The notes: generated from the sequence alone by a model not told the origin. A DNA stretch of 46,614 nt from Alphaproteobacteria bacterium UBA3002 (GCA_002346425.1 DDZS01000068.1:1-46614); one strand, 5' to 3'; shown: positions 1 to 8,852, counted from the stretch's first letter. Translations and numbers: made by a program.

Positions 1-450
1 GGGCTGGATACCGGCGATGTCTTACTGCGTGAATCAGTGACTATCCCGGAGAGCATGACGGCAGGCGAATTGCATGAACATATGGCACAACTAGGTGCGG
101 ATGCCGTGTTACGTGTGTTAAATGGCTATGCTGGCCTTACCCCTGAACCACAACAGGGCGAAGCCACTTATGCTTCAAAGCTGACGCCAGCGTCTCTGCA
201 GCTCGATTTCTCTCAGAACACAGCGCAACTGCTTAACAAAATTCGTGGCCTAAGCCCTTATCCCGGCGCGCGATTTGAATGGCAGGGCGAAACCTGTAAA
301 GCCTTTGCGGCGCAAGCGACCGACGAGGCGACAGGCCCGCTGGATTTTGCCTGTGCGGATGGGGCGATTCGTATTACCGAATTACAGCGCCCGGGCAAGC
401 GTCGCATGTCGGCGGAAGAGTGTCTTCGCGGGGTACAAATTCCGCATTAG
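1..450 (+). CDS. fmt: Methionyl-tRNA formyltransferase, C-terminal part (5' end outside window)
   Basis: The open frame enters from the left edge and ends at TAG 448-450, leaving 149 residues. It begins GLDTGDVLLRE, matching the conserved segment that closes the formyltransferase catalytic domain. The rest has the small C-terminal tRNA-binding domain pattern (YASKLTPASLQLDF, then LSPYPGARFEW) and ends in a short basic stretch. The enzyme formylates Met-tRNAfMet for initiation. The active-site Asn-His-Asp part lies upstream of the window, so function rests on the C-terminal half only. Confidence 0.93.
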   Translation, partial: GLDTGDVLLRESVTIPESMTAGELHEHMAQLGADAVLRVLNGYAGLTPEPQQGEATYASKLTPASLQLDFSQNTAQLLNKIRGLSPYPGARFEWQGETCKAFAAQATDEATGPLDFACADGAIRITELQRPGKRRMSAEECLRGVQIPH

Positions 451-504
451 CCCGTGCATTTCGGCCTGAAACGCGCTATAAACGCGGACGATGGAGGAGT
501 AACC

Positions 505-1875
505 GTGGCACAGACCGCAGAGCAAATTGACGATGGCATCGACACCGACCTGTATTTAGCCAGCGTGCAAGACGCGCTGGAGCAGGACGACGTCGACACG
601 GTCAATCAATTGGTCGAAGGCCTGCATGCCGCAGATAAAGCCGATATCATCAATCAACTCTCGCCGCAGGAGCGTGAATTGTTTACGCACATGCTCAGCG
701 CGGAACAATTCGATCACGCGATTCTGCCGGAGTTACACCCAGATGTCGCTGAACAGGTCATGGAAATCCTCGGGCCCGATGTCTGCGCGGAGGCGCTGTC
801 GCAGCTGGAAACCGACGATGCGGTGCAGCTTATTGAAGAGTGGGATGAGGAAGAGCAGCAAGACCTGCTAAGAGCGGTCACTGCGCAACAACGTTCTGAA
901 ATTACCGAAAGCCTTTCCTATCCAGAAGATTCTGCGGGCCGTCTAATGACCCGCAAGCTGGTTTGCGTGCCGCATTACTGGACGGTGGGCAACACAATTG
1001 ACTATTTGCGTGCGCATCAGGATTTGCCGGAAAATTTCTATGTGGTTTACGTTACCGATCCCAAATTCCATCCGGTGGGCCGCATCCCGCTTGGCCGCAT
1101 TATGCAAAGCAGCCGCGATGTCTTAATCTCCGATTTGTCGACCAGTGAGAATTACACCGTCAATACCGACACCGATCAGGAAGATGTCGCCCACTTGTTT
1201 ACAAAATATGCGTTAGTGGAAACCGCCGTTGTGAATCAGGAAGGGCGTCTGGTTGGTACAATTACCGTGGATGACGTGGTCCACGTAATTCATGAAGAAG
1301 AAGGCGAAGATTACCTGCGCGCCGGGGGTGTTAAAAGTCAGGATATCAGCATCAGTGTCCAGCAAACCGTGAAACAGCGCTTTCCTTGGTTGTTCATCAA
1401 TTTGCTCACCGCGGTGCTGGCCTCAGTGGTGATTGGCGCCTATGCCGACACGATTGAACAATTTGTGGCGCTAGCCGTACTCATGCCGATTGTGGCTTCC
1501 ATGGGCGGCAACGCCGGCACGCAATCGGTTACCGTAGCAGTCCGCGCGCTGGCCACACGGCAATTGCGGGGTGGCCGCGCGCTATATGCGATAAAAAAAG
1601 AACTGATCATTGGTCTGCTAAACGGCCTGTTACTGGCAATGCTCATGTCGTTTGGAGCATTTCTGCTCTATCAGGACGGTATGCTGGCAGTCATTTTTGG
1701 CGCGGCCACCATTCTCACCATGACGATTGCCGGGTTTAGCGGAGCAGCCATCCCCTTGTTACTCCAACGATTAGGTGTCGACCCTGCGGTGTCTTCGGGG
1801 GTGTTTGTCACCACCGTGACCGATGTCATCGGGTTCTTAAGCTTTTTAGGATTAGCGGCGTTACTGCTACTGTAA
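505..1875 (+). CDS. mgtE: Magnesium transporter MgtE
   Basis: A 456-residue protein with the MgtE layout: an acidic N-terminal helical domain (about 1-130), a CBS pair (about 135-260; SYPEDSAGRLMTRKLVCV and GTITVDDVVHVIHEEE) and a C-terminal block of five membrane helices (about 285-456) with the signature MPIVASMGGNAGTQS. It is a Mg2+ channel of the inner membrane gated by cytosolic Mg2+. An in-frame GTG at 454 would extend it by 17 residues, but GTG 505 has a GGAGG at 493-497 with 7 bases of spacing and gives the usual family length, so 505 is preferred. Confidence 0.93.
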   Translation: MAQTAEQIDDGIDTDLYLASVQDALEQDDVDTVNQLVEGLHAADKADIINQLSPQERELFTHMLSAEQFDHAILPELHPDVAEQVMEILGPDVCAEALSQLETDDAVQLIEEWDEEEQQDLLRAVTAQQRSEITESLSYPEDSAGRLMTRKLVCVPHYWTVGNTIDYLRAHQDLPENFYVVYVTDPKFHPVGRIPLGRIMQSSRDVLISDLSTSENYTVNTDTDQEDVAHLFTKYALVETAVVNQEGRLVGTITVDDVVHVIHEEEGEDYLRAGGVKSQDISISVQQTVKQRFPWLFINLLTAVLASVVIGAYADTIEQFVALAVLMPIVASMGGNAGTQSVTVAVRALATRQLRGGRALYAIKKELIIGLLNGLLLAMLMSFGAFLLYQDGMLAVIFGAATILTMTIAGFSGAAIPLLLQRLGVDPAVSSGVFVTTVTDVIGFLSFLGLAALLLL

Positions 1876-1878
1876 GGC

Positions 1879-2343
1879 TTAGTCGGAAATCAGACGCAGA
1901 TTCTTCATCAGGTCTTCGCGAGGGCTTTCACTAGAATTTTCCTCATTCTCGTCAAGCGGCGTATCATCATTAAAGAGCTTATTGGTACGCTTGAACTTCC
2001 CATCGACTATGGCACCGTCTTCGATAGACAGGTTTTCATACATAATGGTACCCACGACGCGGGCGGTTGGATGCAGGTTCACGCTGCGGCCTTTTACCAA
2101 ACCTTCAACGCGACCGTAAATTTGTAGGCTATCGGCGATCAAATCGCCCAGAATGGAACCATTTTCGCGAATAATGGCGGCCCCGCATTTCACGTTCCCG
2201 TCGATATGGCCATCAATATCGATGAAGCCGTCGCTGATGATATTGCCGAGGACATGCATGTCTTCGGAGATCACTGAAGGAGCCGCGTTCTTATGAGAAG
2301 CGCCCGCTTTGTCAGTTGATTTTTTGTCCTTCTTTCGGAACAT
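1879..2343 (-). CDS. Bactofilin family protein (polymer-forming cytoskeletal)
   Basis: A 154-residue protein with a basic N-terminal tail, a central beta-helical bactofilin core (about 25-120; repeats such as IDGHIDGNVKCGAAIIRENGS and GRVEGLVKGRSVNLHP) and an acidic C-terminal tail. Bactofilins form nucleotide-independent filaments on the inner face of the membrane and often position cell-wall enzymes. Its start lies inside the end of the upstream M23 peptidase gene (32-base overlap), which implies translational coupling. The mgtE stop is 3 bases away, convergent. Confidence 0.9.
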   Translation of the reverse strand: MFRKKDKKSTDKAGASHKNAAPSVISEDMHVLGNIISDGFIDIDGHIDGNVKCGAAIIRENGSILGDLIADSLQIYGRVEGLVKGRSVNLHPTARVVGTIMYENLSIEDGAIVDGKFKRTNKLFNDDTPLDENEENSSESPREDLMKNLRLISD

Positions 2344-3505
2344 AACGACCTGCCTGCAGAAAAGTTTTCGGGTTTAACGTAGCACCCTTGTAATGCACTT
2401 CATAGTGCAAATGCGACCCTGTGCTGCGGCCGGTGCTGCCTTGAATGCCAATCACCTGACCTTTTTTCACTTTTTGGCCCGGCTTCACCAGAATGCGCGA
2501 CATGTGACCATAACGGGTGGACAGGTCCAGCCCGTGATCGATATCGACCATCAGCCCATAGGCGCCTTTACGGCCCGCGCTGGCAACCACGCCGTCGCTT
2601 GTGGCCATAATTTCCCGCGTACCCTGCCCGACAAAGTCCATGCCAGTATGACGCGCCGGGCGTTTACGGAACGGATCGACGCGCACGCCATACCCACTGG
2701 TGATTTTATACTGCTTCATGGGAGTGTCGATGGGCAAAATATTAACGACTTCATCCAGCACAACCATACGGCGAATATCTTCTAGCAAAGGCGCATATTC
2801 ACTGGCGACATCTTCTTCCACCGGATTAAACGGACCGCCGCGTGGCGCATCTTTATCCCCAGCTTTGCTCGCTAATTCGTCTTCGGTTTCCGCTTCTAAA
2901 CGTTTTTGATTTAAGCCGGTCGTTTTAACAATGGTTTCGAGATCATTGATTCGGTTATTCGCCGTTTCGCGGATCACGTTAATAACGGCATCGTGACGGG
3001 TTTTAAGATCCGATACTTTCCCTTCAAGATAGGCAATACGCTCAAAAATCGCGCCATGTTTGGAATCGCCCAACTGCTCCATATCAATATTAATGTCTTC
3101 GGCTTTCGTGCCGTCTTTATATTGCTTGAGGATGAATTGCGCATAATCGCCCATTTCACCTTCCGCGCCCTGATCCATCATGCTCAGCAAGTCGCGCTTC
3201 AGCAGTGAAAACTCACTTTCAATCCGGCGTTTTTCTAAACTTTTACTCGCTAAACGGCGCTCTTTTTCAGCGATTTGCTGTTTGGCGGCCATGTAGTTTC
3301 CTGTGGAATAGGAAACCCAAGCAACGGCGCTGATGACAGTCAATACAATGCCCACTTGCTTGGTCACGCTGAATGGTACGTGCCCGGTTTTATGATCGGC
3401 GATAATAATGATGCTGCGATGACAAAACATCCGCGCCATCAAGCGGCCAAACCAACTATTCTTCTTCTTTTTCGGCGTCGTAGCGTGTTTGTAACGGTTT
3501 TTCAT
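2312..3505 (-). CDS. Membrane-anchored M23 (LytM-type) peptidase
   Basis: A 397-residue protein: basic cytoplasmic N-terminus, one membrane segment at about 47-70, a long charged probable coiled coil (about 75-200), then a C-terminal M23 domain (about 265-385). Zinc ligands and catalytic residues are all visible: H286 and D290 in HTGMD, H334 in RYGHM, and H365/H367 in HLHYE. It should therefore be an active D,D- or D,L-endopeptidase acting on peptidoglycan in the periplasm. Overlap with the bactofilin gene fits known pairs that control cell shape. Confidence 0.9.
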   Translation of the reverse strand: MKNRYKHATTPKKKKNSWFGRLMARMFCHRSIIIIADHKTGHVPFSVTKQVGIVLTVISAVAWVSYSTGNYMAAKQQIAEKERRLASKSLEKRRIESEFSLLKRDLLSMMDQGAEGEMGDYAQFILKQYKDGTKAEDINIDMEQLGDSKHGAIFERIAYLEGKVSDLKTRHDAVINVIRETANNRINDLETIVKTTGLNQKRLEAETEDELASKAGDKDAPRGGPFNPVEEDVASEYAPLLEDIRRMVVLDEVVNILPIDTPMKQYKITSGYGVRVDPFRKRPARHTGMDFVGQGTREIMATSDGVVASAGRKGAYGLMVDIDHGLDLSTRYGHMSRILVKPGQKVKKGQVIGIQGSTGRSTGSHLHYEVHYKGATLNPKTFLQAGRYVPKEGQKIN

Positions 3506-3551
3506 AGTCCAGTATCACTCTGTTTATAAATGGCGTTTACATATCGTCTCT

Positions 3552-4871
3552 TTATAGCCGCCGCAAGCTAGCAGCAAAAAAACCGTCTGTCTCGTTTTTA
3601 TGCGGGTATAGTTGAATAACCGGCCCTACCCCTGCGATTTCACTAGCTAATGGTCGATATTCGTCAATCGGATCGACCAGTCGCATATCGGGATGCTCTT
3701 TCAAGAATTGGGCCACTTGCTCATGATTTTCTTGAGGGAATAGCGAACAGGTCGCATAGACCAGCAAGCCACCGGGTTTTAGCGTCCGCGCCGCATTGCG
3801 TAGGATCGAGGCCTGTAGCGCGCACATTTCATCTAAATCTTCTGCGCCAAAGCGCCATTTCAAATCGGGATTGCGTCGCCAGGTACCCGATCCGCTGCAC
3901 GGGGCGTCTACTAAAACACGATCGGCCGATGCCAAATGGCGCTTAATAAAGCTATCATTTTCGCTTTCGAGCACATGGGAGATAACATTGTCGACCCCCG
4001 CACGGCGCAACCGCTTTTTCATTTGATTCAGACGGTTTTCATTCACATCCCATGCGAGAAGGCGCCCTTTATTCTCCATCTGCGCAGCAAGCGCCAGGGT
4101 CTTTCCCCCTGCTCCAGCGCAGAAATCAATGACTTTTTGACCTGGCTCAGCATCAACAAGCGCCGCCACGATCTGCGAGCCTTCATCCTGCATTTCAAAC
4201 CAGCCATCCCGAAACGCATCGATCGTATAAATGGGCAGCCGCTTTTTCAGCCGAATACCTAAAGGAGAATACCGGGTCGGTGAGCCGTAATATTTATGGC
4301 GATCCAGCTCCATAATCAAATCACTGCGATCGCGGCATTTCAATGTGTTTACGCGCAAATCGACGGGTGCTTCCTGATTCAACGCCTCAATCGCAACATC
4401 GAATTCTTCGCCTAATAATCCACGCAGCTGTTGCAGCGTCCAATCCGGCAGATTATAGCGCGCCCAATCCGGCATCGTGCTTGGATAAAGCGGTTTATGA
4501 TCGCAAAATTGCAATAGATGCCATTCCTCTTCGGTCAAGGCAGGCGGATTATGACGTTTGCCATCGCATAAACGCCCCACATCCTCGGCGGAATAATGCT
4601 CATCTAGCACCAATGCTGCCAGCACCACATGCCGTGGCGTCACCTGCGCCACGCCCGCCTGCTCCAGCCACCATTGCAGCGCGCCGCCATGACGTAAAAT
4701 AAAATAGATTAACTGAGAGACAAACCCGCGGTCTTTTGACCCCATATAACGGCGGGATTTATAATAATCGGACAACAGCGCATCGGCCGGCGCGCGTTTC
4801 CCTGCCTGCCAGCTTTCGTAGATCGATTCCAGTAATTCCGTCGCTGCGGAAATACGTGCGGCTGCCTGCAT
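3552..4871 (-). CDS. rsmB: RsmB-family 16S rRNA (cytosine-C5) methyltransferase
   Basis: A 439-residue protein. The C-terminal Rossmann domain carries the SAM motif DFCAGAGGKTLALAAQ and both catalytic cysteines of RNA m5C methyltransferases, in DAPCSGSGTWRRNP and in YATCSLFPQENHEQV. A helical N-terminal region (about 1-130) sits where the NusB-like domain of RsmB lies. Expected product is m5C967 in 16S rRNA. RsmB and other NOL1/NOP2/Sun members are hard to separate by eye, so family certainty is higher than the exact target. It is divergent from pgk. Confidence 0.85.
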   Translation of the reverse strand: MQAAARISAATELLESIYESWQAGKRAPADALLSDYYKSRRYMGSKDRGFVSQLIYFILRHGGALQWWLEQAGVAQVTPRHVVLAALVLDEHYSAEDVGRLCDGKRHNPPALTEEEWHLLQFCDHKPLYPSTMPDWARYNLPDWTLQQLRGLLGEEFDVAIEALNQEAPVDLRVNTLKCRDRSDLIMELDRHKYYGSPTRYSPLGIRLKKRLPIYTIDAFRDGWFEMQDEGSQIVAALVDAEPGQKVIDFCAGAGGKTLALAAQMENKGRLLAWDVNENRLNQMKKRLRRAGVDNVISHVLESENDSFIKRHLASADRVLVDAPCSGSGTWRRNPDLKWRFGAEDLDEMCALQASILRNAARTLKPGGLLVYATCSLFPQENHEQVAQFLKEHPDMRLVDPIDEYRPLASEIAGVGPVIQLYPHKNETDGFFAASLRRL

Positions 4872-4950
4872 AATGCCTCATCCGGTTGTCCGTTAAGCCA
4901 AAGGTGTAGCAAGTTTGGAACAAAAGACAAGCCACGCTTGCCAGCTTGCG

Positions 4951-4956
4951 TATAAT
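4951..4956 (+). promoter_or_regulatory. Candidate -10 box for pgk
   Basis: A perfect TATAAT lies 18 bases before the pgk ATG in the 102-base divergent rsmB/pgk spacer, with TG two bases upstream. No good -35 box is visible at 16-18 bases. If used, the leader would be about 10 bases. Sequence inspection only. Confidence 0.4.
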
Positions 4957-4973
4957 CCATTAACTCCGCAGCC

Positions 4974-6191
4974 ATGCCCCTTCCCACACTTGATACGCTG
5001 GATGTGAAAAACAAAACCGTTCTCGTGCGGCTGGATTTAAATGTGCCGATGCATGCAGGCCGCGTTACAGATGCGACGCGGATTCGCCGGTCGATTCCCA
5101 CGCTACAATATCTCATCGAACAGCACTGCAAAGTCGTCATTCTGTCGCATGTAGGCCGCCCGAAAGGGGTGGACCTATCCTTATCCCTCGCGCCACAGGT
5201 GGATTTGCTTTCCGAACTCTTATGGGATCGGCCGGTCGGCTTTGCGCCGGATTGTCTTGGTAATACTGCACGATTGGCGGTCGAAAACATGCAATTGGGC
5301 GATGTGCTATTGATGGAAAACCTGCGTTTTCACCCAGAAGAAGAGCAAGGCGATGAAACTTTCGCTCAAAAACTCGCTTTGTTGGGAGACGTCTTTGTGA
5401 ATGATGCTTTCTCCAGCTGTCATCGGGCACATGCATCGATTACCGGCATTAATGCACATCTGCCGTCGGCGGCGGGATTATTGATGCAGGAAGAGATGGA
5501 AGCACTTAACGCCGTGCTCACCGCGCCAGAACGCCCATTAACCGCGATGGTTGGCGGCTCGAAAGTGTCGACCAAGCTGGAATTGCTCAGTAATCTGGTG
5601 GAAAAAGTCGATAAACTCCTGATTGGCGGCGCGATGGCGCATACCTTCCTTTTGGCGCAGGGGCATTCCGTCGGGCAATCGTTAAGCGAACCGGATATGA
5701 CCCCCACAGCACAAGTTATATTGGAACAGGCGAAAGCCAAAGGCTGCGAATTGATTCTGCCGGTTGATGCAGTAGTGGCACGTGATTTCCGCAAGCAAGC
5801 CCCGTGCGAAATTGTGCCGGTTGATGCGATTCCCCAAGATGCGATGATACTTGATATTGGCCCCAACAGCGTGACCCGGATGGCGGATGCGATGGCCGCC
5901 AGTAAGACGGTGGTATGGAATGGGCCCGCAGGTGCATTTGAGGTTTCGCCCTTTGATGCGTCGACCATCATGCTGGCGCGGCAAGTGGCCGCCCTATCGC
6001 GTATGGGTACTGTGCATAGTGTGGCCGGAGGGGGCGATACTGTGGCTGCGTTGACACATGCCGGACTGGCCGGCCAGTTCTCATACCTCTCCACGGCAGG
6101 CGGCGCGTTTTTAGAATGGCTCGAAGGTAAAGAGTTACCGGGCGTTGCAGCTCTCTATGCCAGCGAAGAAAAACGCACCTGTTCAGCGTAA
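4974..6191 (+). CDS. pgk: Phosphoglycerate kinase
   Basis: A 405-residue protein, close to the usual PGK length. N-terminal substrate motifs are present (VLVRLDLNVPM; SHVGRPKG; ENLRFHPEEE), as are the hinge and nucleotide-domain motifs (MVGGSKVSTKLELL; KTVVWNGPAGAFE; VAGGGDTVAAL). It interconverts 1,3-bisphosphoglycerate and 3-phosphoglycerate with ADP/ATP in the cytosol. ATG 4974 places the TLDTLDVKNK opening where the family begins, though no strong ribosome-binding site precedes it. No other glycolytic gene is adjacent. Confidence 0.96.
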   Translation: MPLPTLDTLDVKNKTVLVRLDLNVPMHAGRVTDATRIRRSIPTLQYLIEQHCKVVILSHVGRPKGVDLSLSLAPQVDLLSELLWDRPVGFAPDCLGNTARLAVENMQLGDVLLMENLRFHPEEEQGDETFAQKLALLGDVFVNDAFSSCHRAHASITGINAHLPSAAGLLMQEEMEALNAVLTAPERPLTAMVGGSKVSTKLELLSNLVEKVDKLLIGGAMAHTFLLAQGHSVGQSLSEPDMTPTAQVILEQAKAKGCELILPVDAVVARDFRKQAPCEIVPVDAIPQDAMILDIGPNSVTRMADAMAASKTVVWNGPAGAFEVSPFDASTIMLARQVAALSRMGTVHSVAGGGDTVAALTHAGLAGQFSYLSTAGGAFLEWLEGKELPGVAALYASEEKRTCSA

Positions 6192-6196
6192 GACAC

Positions 6197-6226
6197 TTGG
6201 CATTTTCCATTCAATTATGGTAAAAT
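6197..6226 (+). promoter_or_regulatory. Candidate sigma70-type promoter for the DUF465 gene
   Basis: TTGGCA (6197-6202) and TAAAAT (6221-6226) are separated by 18 bases, directly after the pgk stop and 39 bases before the next start codon. Good match to the housekeeping consensus; inference only. Confidence 0.5.
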
Positions 6227-6264
6227 AGTGCCTTTATTGCATCGGGCCGCAGGAGACATGCTAC

Positions 6265-6465
6265 ATGGATGAGGATATCCAACTTGAAAAAGAGCTGGAA
6301 GAGCTAAAGGAAACCCACCGACGAATCGACACCGATTTGCAGGATTTATTTCAAAGTCCCTTTCAAGACCAGCTGCGCATTATGCGCTTAAAACGTGAGA
6401 AACTCCGCCTCCGCGATGAAATTTTCCGGATTCAGAACATGCTCTGGCCGGACATGCCCGCTTAG
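6265..6465 (+). CDS. DUF465 (YdcH/SlyX-like) small coiled-coil protein
   Basis: A 66-residue, highly charged and almost fully helical protein. Its sequence (LEELKETHRRIDTDL, then MRLKREKLRLRDEI) matches the DUF465 pattern of small alphaproteobacterial and gammaproteobacterial proteins, whose function is not established. Start ATG 6265 is preceded by AGGAG at 6250-6254. It has its own candidate promoter upstream and a strong terminator structure downstream, so it looks monocistronic. Confidence 0.85.
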   Translation: MDEDIQLEKELEELKETHRRIDTDLQDLFQSPFQDQLRIMRLKREKLRLRDEIFRIQNMLWPDMPA

Positions 6466-6479
6466 TTGGCACACGTTAT

Positions 6480-6529
6480 TCCGAACTTGTTTCGGATTTT
6501 TTTTCAAAATCCTGAAACAAGTTCAGGAT
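6480..6529. terminator. Compound inverted repeat, probable (bidirectional) terminator
   Basis: Two short hairpins flank a run of eight T. The first is TCCGAA-CTTGT-TTCGGA at 6480-6496, with T at 6497-6504. The second is ATCCTGAA-ACAAG-TTCAGGAT at 6509-6529. The hairpins are inverted copies of each other, so 6483-6500 can also pair with 6506-6524 as one long stem with a single-base bulge. The first hairpin plus T-run is a textbook intrinsic terminator for the DUF465 gene. Confidence 0.8.
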
Positions 6530-6626
6530 GGCACTTTATTTCCATACAGAATCTTTATGCAAAGGAAACGTAGCTTTGGGCCGTATATCATATACAAGCA
6601 TTAGGAACGAAAAAAAGGAGTTGAGT

Positions 6627-7127
6627 ATGTTAAAACAAATTATCGCGGGCACTGCTGTCATCGCTTTTCTGGCGGCGTGCCAACAACGCAGTGACGGATA
6701 TCAAGGTATCGGTGGATCGGGTATCACCAAAGGTGACGTCGGTACCGTAGCCGGTGCCGCGCTAGGTGGCTGGGCTGGCCATAACGTGGGCAGCGGATCG
6801 GGCCAAACGGTGGCTACCATTGCCGGCACCCTGATCGGCGCTGGCTTAGGCCGCTCATTAGGTGGTTCACTGGATAATGCGGACATTGCCGCACAGAACC
6901 AAACCGCACAACGCGCATTGGAAACCGCGCAGCCAGGTCAAAGCCTGCCTTGGAGCAGTTCAAACTCAGGCGTGAGCGGCACCGTAACCCCGTCTAATTA
7001 CTACCAGGCTTCGAATGGGCAATATTGCCGCGAATATTCGCAAACCATCACGGTGAATGGTCAGGTAGAACGCGGATACGGCACCGCTTGCCGCCAAAAC
7101 GACGGCACCTGGTCGGTCGTCAACTAA
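6627..7127 (+). CDS. 17-kDa surface antigen-like glycine-zipper lipoprotein
   Basis: A 166-residue lipoprotein with a lipobox ending at C18 (AFLAAC). A glycine-zipper membrane region follows (about 38-85: AGAALGGWAGHNVGSG, AGTLIGAGLGRSLGG), then a C-terminal domain with ALETAQPGQ and NGQYCREYSQTITVNGQ. The order and motifs closely match the rickettsial 17-kDa outer-membrane antigen. ATG 6627 has AAGGAG at 6615-6620 with 6 bases of spacing; the frame stays open to an upstream ATG at 6528, which lacks such a site and would destroy the signal peptide. Role: envelope lipoprotein, exact function unknown. Confidence 0.9.
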   Translation: MLKQIIAGTAVIAFLAACQQRSDGYQGIGGSGITKGDVGTVAGAALGGWAGHNVGSGSGQTVATIAGTLIGAGLGRSLGGSLDNADIAAQNQTAQRALETAQPGQSLPWSSSNSGVSGTVTPSNYYQASNGQYCREYSQTITVNGQVERGYGTACRQNDGTWSVVN

Positions 7128-7139
7128 TCCACAAACCGC

Positions 7140-7170
7140 ACTGCATCCGGCATTCCGTGTCGGATGCAGT
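7140..7170 (+). terminator. Strong hairpin after the lipoprotein gene
   Basis: A perfect 10-base stem ACTGCATCCG/CGGATGCAGT encloses an 11-base loop, 12 bases after the preceding stop. No T-run follows, so it may be an mRNA 3'-end stabiliser or a weak terminator rather than a classical intrinsic one. It lies 36 bases before fabI. Confidence 0.5.
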
Positions 7171-7206
7171 TGCATCCCTCAGCGCTTTTGGCTACAAAAC
7201 GCTACT

Positions 7207-8037
7207 ATGAGTGAATCCTCTTCCATCCCTACTGGTACCTTAATGCAAGGTAAGCGCGGCCTGATTATGGGCGTCGCGAATGATAAATCCATTGCCTGGG
7301 GCATTGCGCAATATGTCGCAGCTCAGGGCGCTGAAGTGGCTTTCACCTATCAGGGGGAAGCGCTTAAGAAGCGGGTGATCCCACTGGCAGAGTCCGTTGG
7401 GTCGACCATTATCGAACCTTGCGATGTGACGGATGAAGCGTCTGTCGATGCCTTATTTGACAAGCTGGAAAGTGCCTGGGGCAGCATTGATTTCGTGGTT
7501 CACGCCATTGCATTCTCCGATAAAAACGAGCTGAAAGGCCGTTATGTCGATACATCTCGTGAGAATTTCCGCATGTCGATGGATATTTCGGTTTACTCTT
7601 TCACGCATATTTGTCGCAAAGCCGCGGCGATCATGCCGAATGGCGGATCATTGCTCACACTCAGCTATCTAGGCGCTGAGCGCGTTATGCCCCACTATAA
7701 TGTAATGGGCGTGGCCAAAGCAGCCTTAGAAGCTAGCGTCAAATATATCGCGGTTGATCTCGGGCGCGATAATATCCGCGTGAATGCCATTTCCGCAGGG
7801 CCTATTAAAACGCTCGCTGCGATGGGTATCGGCGATTTCCACTATATTCTGAAATGGAACGAATTGAACGCGCCCTTAAAACGCAACACCACCACCTCCG
7901 ACGTGGGCGGCGCGGGCCTGTTTCTGCTTTCCGAGCTTGGCAAAGGCACCACTGGCGAATGTCTGCACGTCGATTCCGGCTACCATGTGGTTGGCATGAA
8001 AGCGATCGACGCGCCGGATATTGCGCTTGAGAAGTGA
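7207..8037 (+). CDS. fabI: Enoyl-[acyl-carrier-protein] reductase (NADH), FabI
   Basis: A 276-residue short-chain dehydrogenase-type enzyme. The N-terminal cofactor segment is GVANDKSIAWGIA. The FabI active site reads LSYLGAERVMPHYNVMGVAKAAL, with both conserved tyrosines and the Tyr-x6-Lys pair, followed by VNAISAGPIKTLAA of the substrate loop. It performs the last reduction of fatty-acid elongation and is the triclosan target. The stop overlaps the GTG of the next gene in a GTGA, suggesting coupled translation. Confidence 0.95.
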   Translation: MSESSSIPTGTLMQGKRGLIMGVANDKSIAWGIAQYVAAQGAEVAFTYQGEALKKRVIPLAESVGSTIIEPCDVTDEASVDALFDKLESAWGSIDFVVHAIAFSDKNELKGRYVDTSRENFRMSMDISVYSFTHICRKAAAIMPNGGSLLTLSYLGAERVMPHYNVMGVAKAALEASVKYIAVDLGRDNIRVNAISAGPIKTLAAMGIGDFHYILKWNELNAPLKRNTTTSDVGGAGLFLLSELGKGTTGECLHVDSGYHVVGMKAIDAPDIALEK

Positions 8038-8852
8038 CGCATACGTCGACAGTTTATAACCCTGTTCTGCCGCAATTGGTGGAAGACCTGCATCAGCTCC
8101 ACCATACATTTGAGCCAAAAATGAAAGAAGCTCAGACAATAGCGCTGCAAAATGACGCGGCAATGGACGCCTTTGCGAAATGGGCAAATTATCCCAAGGA
8201 TACCAGCCGTTTTCAAAGCCTTATCGACGAATTGCTCGAAACCTCGCCCGGTATTACCGAAGCGGAAATCTGTCAGGAATTAATCGCCTATTTTGAACGC
8301 GAGAAAGCGAGCCTACCTTACACGCGGAAAGATATAAAAGCCATGCAATTGGAACAGCCGGATGTATTCAGAATGGCGCCGCTGAATATCCTACTCGATG
8401 ACTCTATCGCATTATGCCGCACGGCCTTGCAACAGGCTGGTGGTCCAGATACCAAACGCGCCTTTAAACTAGCCATCACACCTTTTTTAGCACAGTATGG
8501 CAGTCTGAATGACGCCATCAATGAAGCGAAAACCCGCGCGGCAGTATCCTATTCACCCGGAAGTCCGGATGAGACTGCGATATCTCGATTGGTGGAAGCA
8601 TGCACGCAGGAGATAACCGTACTGCTGACTTCCGACTGGGAACGCCGTATATTACAAGGCACGATGATGCCGGATTCCACCGAACGTTTGTTGGGCAATA
8701 TGCACCGCGTGATTGCCGCAAAAGGAATAGAAACGCGACTCATAGATACCGAACAAGGCATTAATTATTTAGAACCAGTGCTTGACGTGCTGTCGCAAGC
8801 CCGCGCAGTATGCGCGAAACATCAACCACAACGAGGAGCCGCGCGTGCTTAA
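8034..8852 (+). CDS. Unrecognised 272-residue protein between fabI and aroC
   Basis: I do not recognise this family. The protein is soluble, mostly helical in appearance, with no signal peptide or membrane segment and few cysteines. Its GTG start overlaps the fabI stop (GTGA), and its last 8 bases overlap the aroC GTG, so it is read as the middle gene of a fabI-X-aroC operon. That tight packing and full-length open frame support a real gene. Nothing in the sequence points to a catalytic motif. Confidence 0.75.
   Translation: MTHTSTVYNPVLPQLVEDLHQLHHTFEPKMKEAQTIALQNDAAMDAFAKWANYPKDTSRFQSLIDELLETSPGITEAEICQELIAYFEREKASLPYTRKDIKAMQLEQPDVFRMAPLNILLDDSIALCRTALQQAGGPDTKRAFKLAITPFLAQYGSLNDAINEAKTRAAVSYSPGSPDETAISRLVEACTQEITVLLTSDWERRILQGTMMPDSTERLLGNMHRVIAAKGIETRLIDTEQGINYLEPVLDVLSQARAVCAKHQPQRGAARA

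Noticed and set aside
5420..6094. Long open frame on the minus strand inside pgk
   Set aside because: It lies fully opposite a well-supported pgk and reads as Cys/Ser-rich sequence without a start signal or domain.
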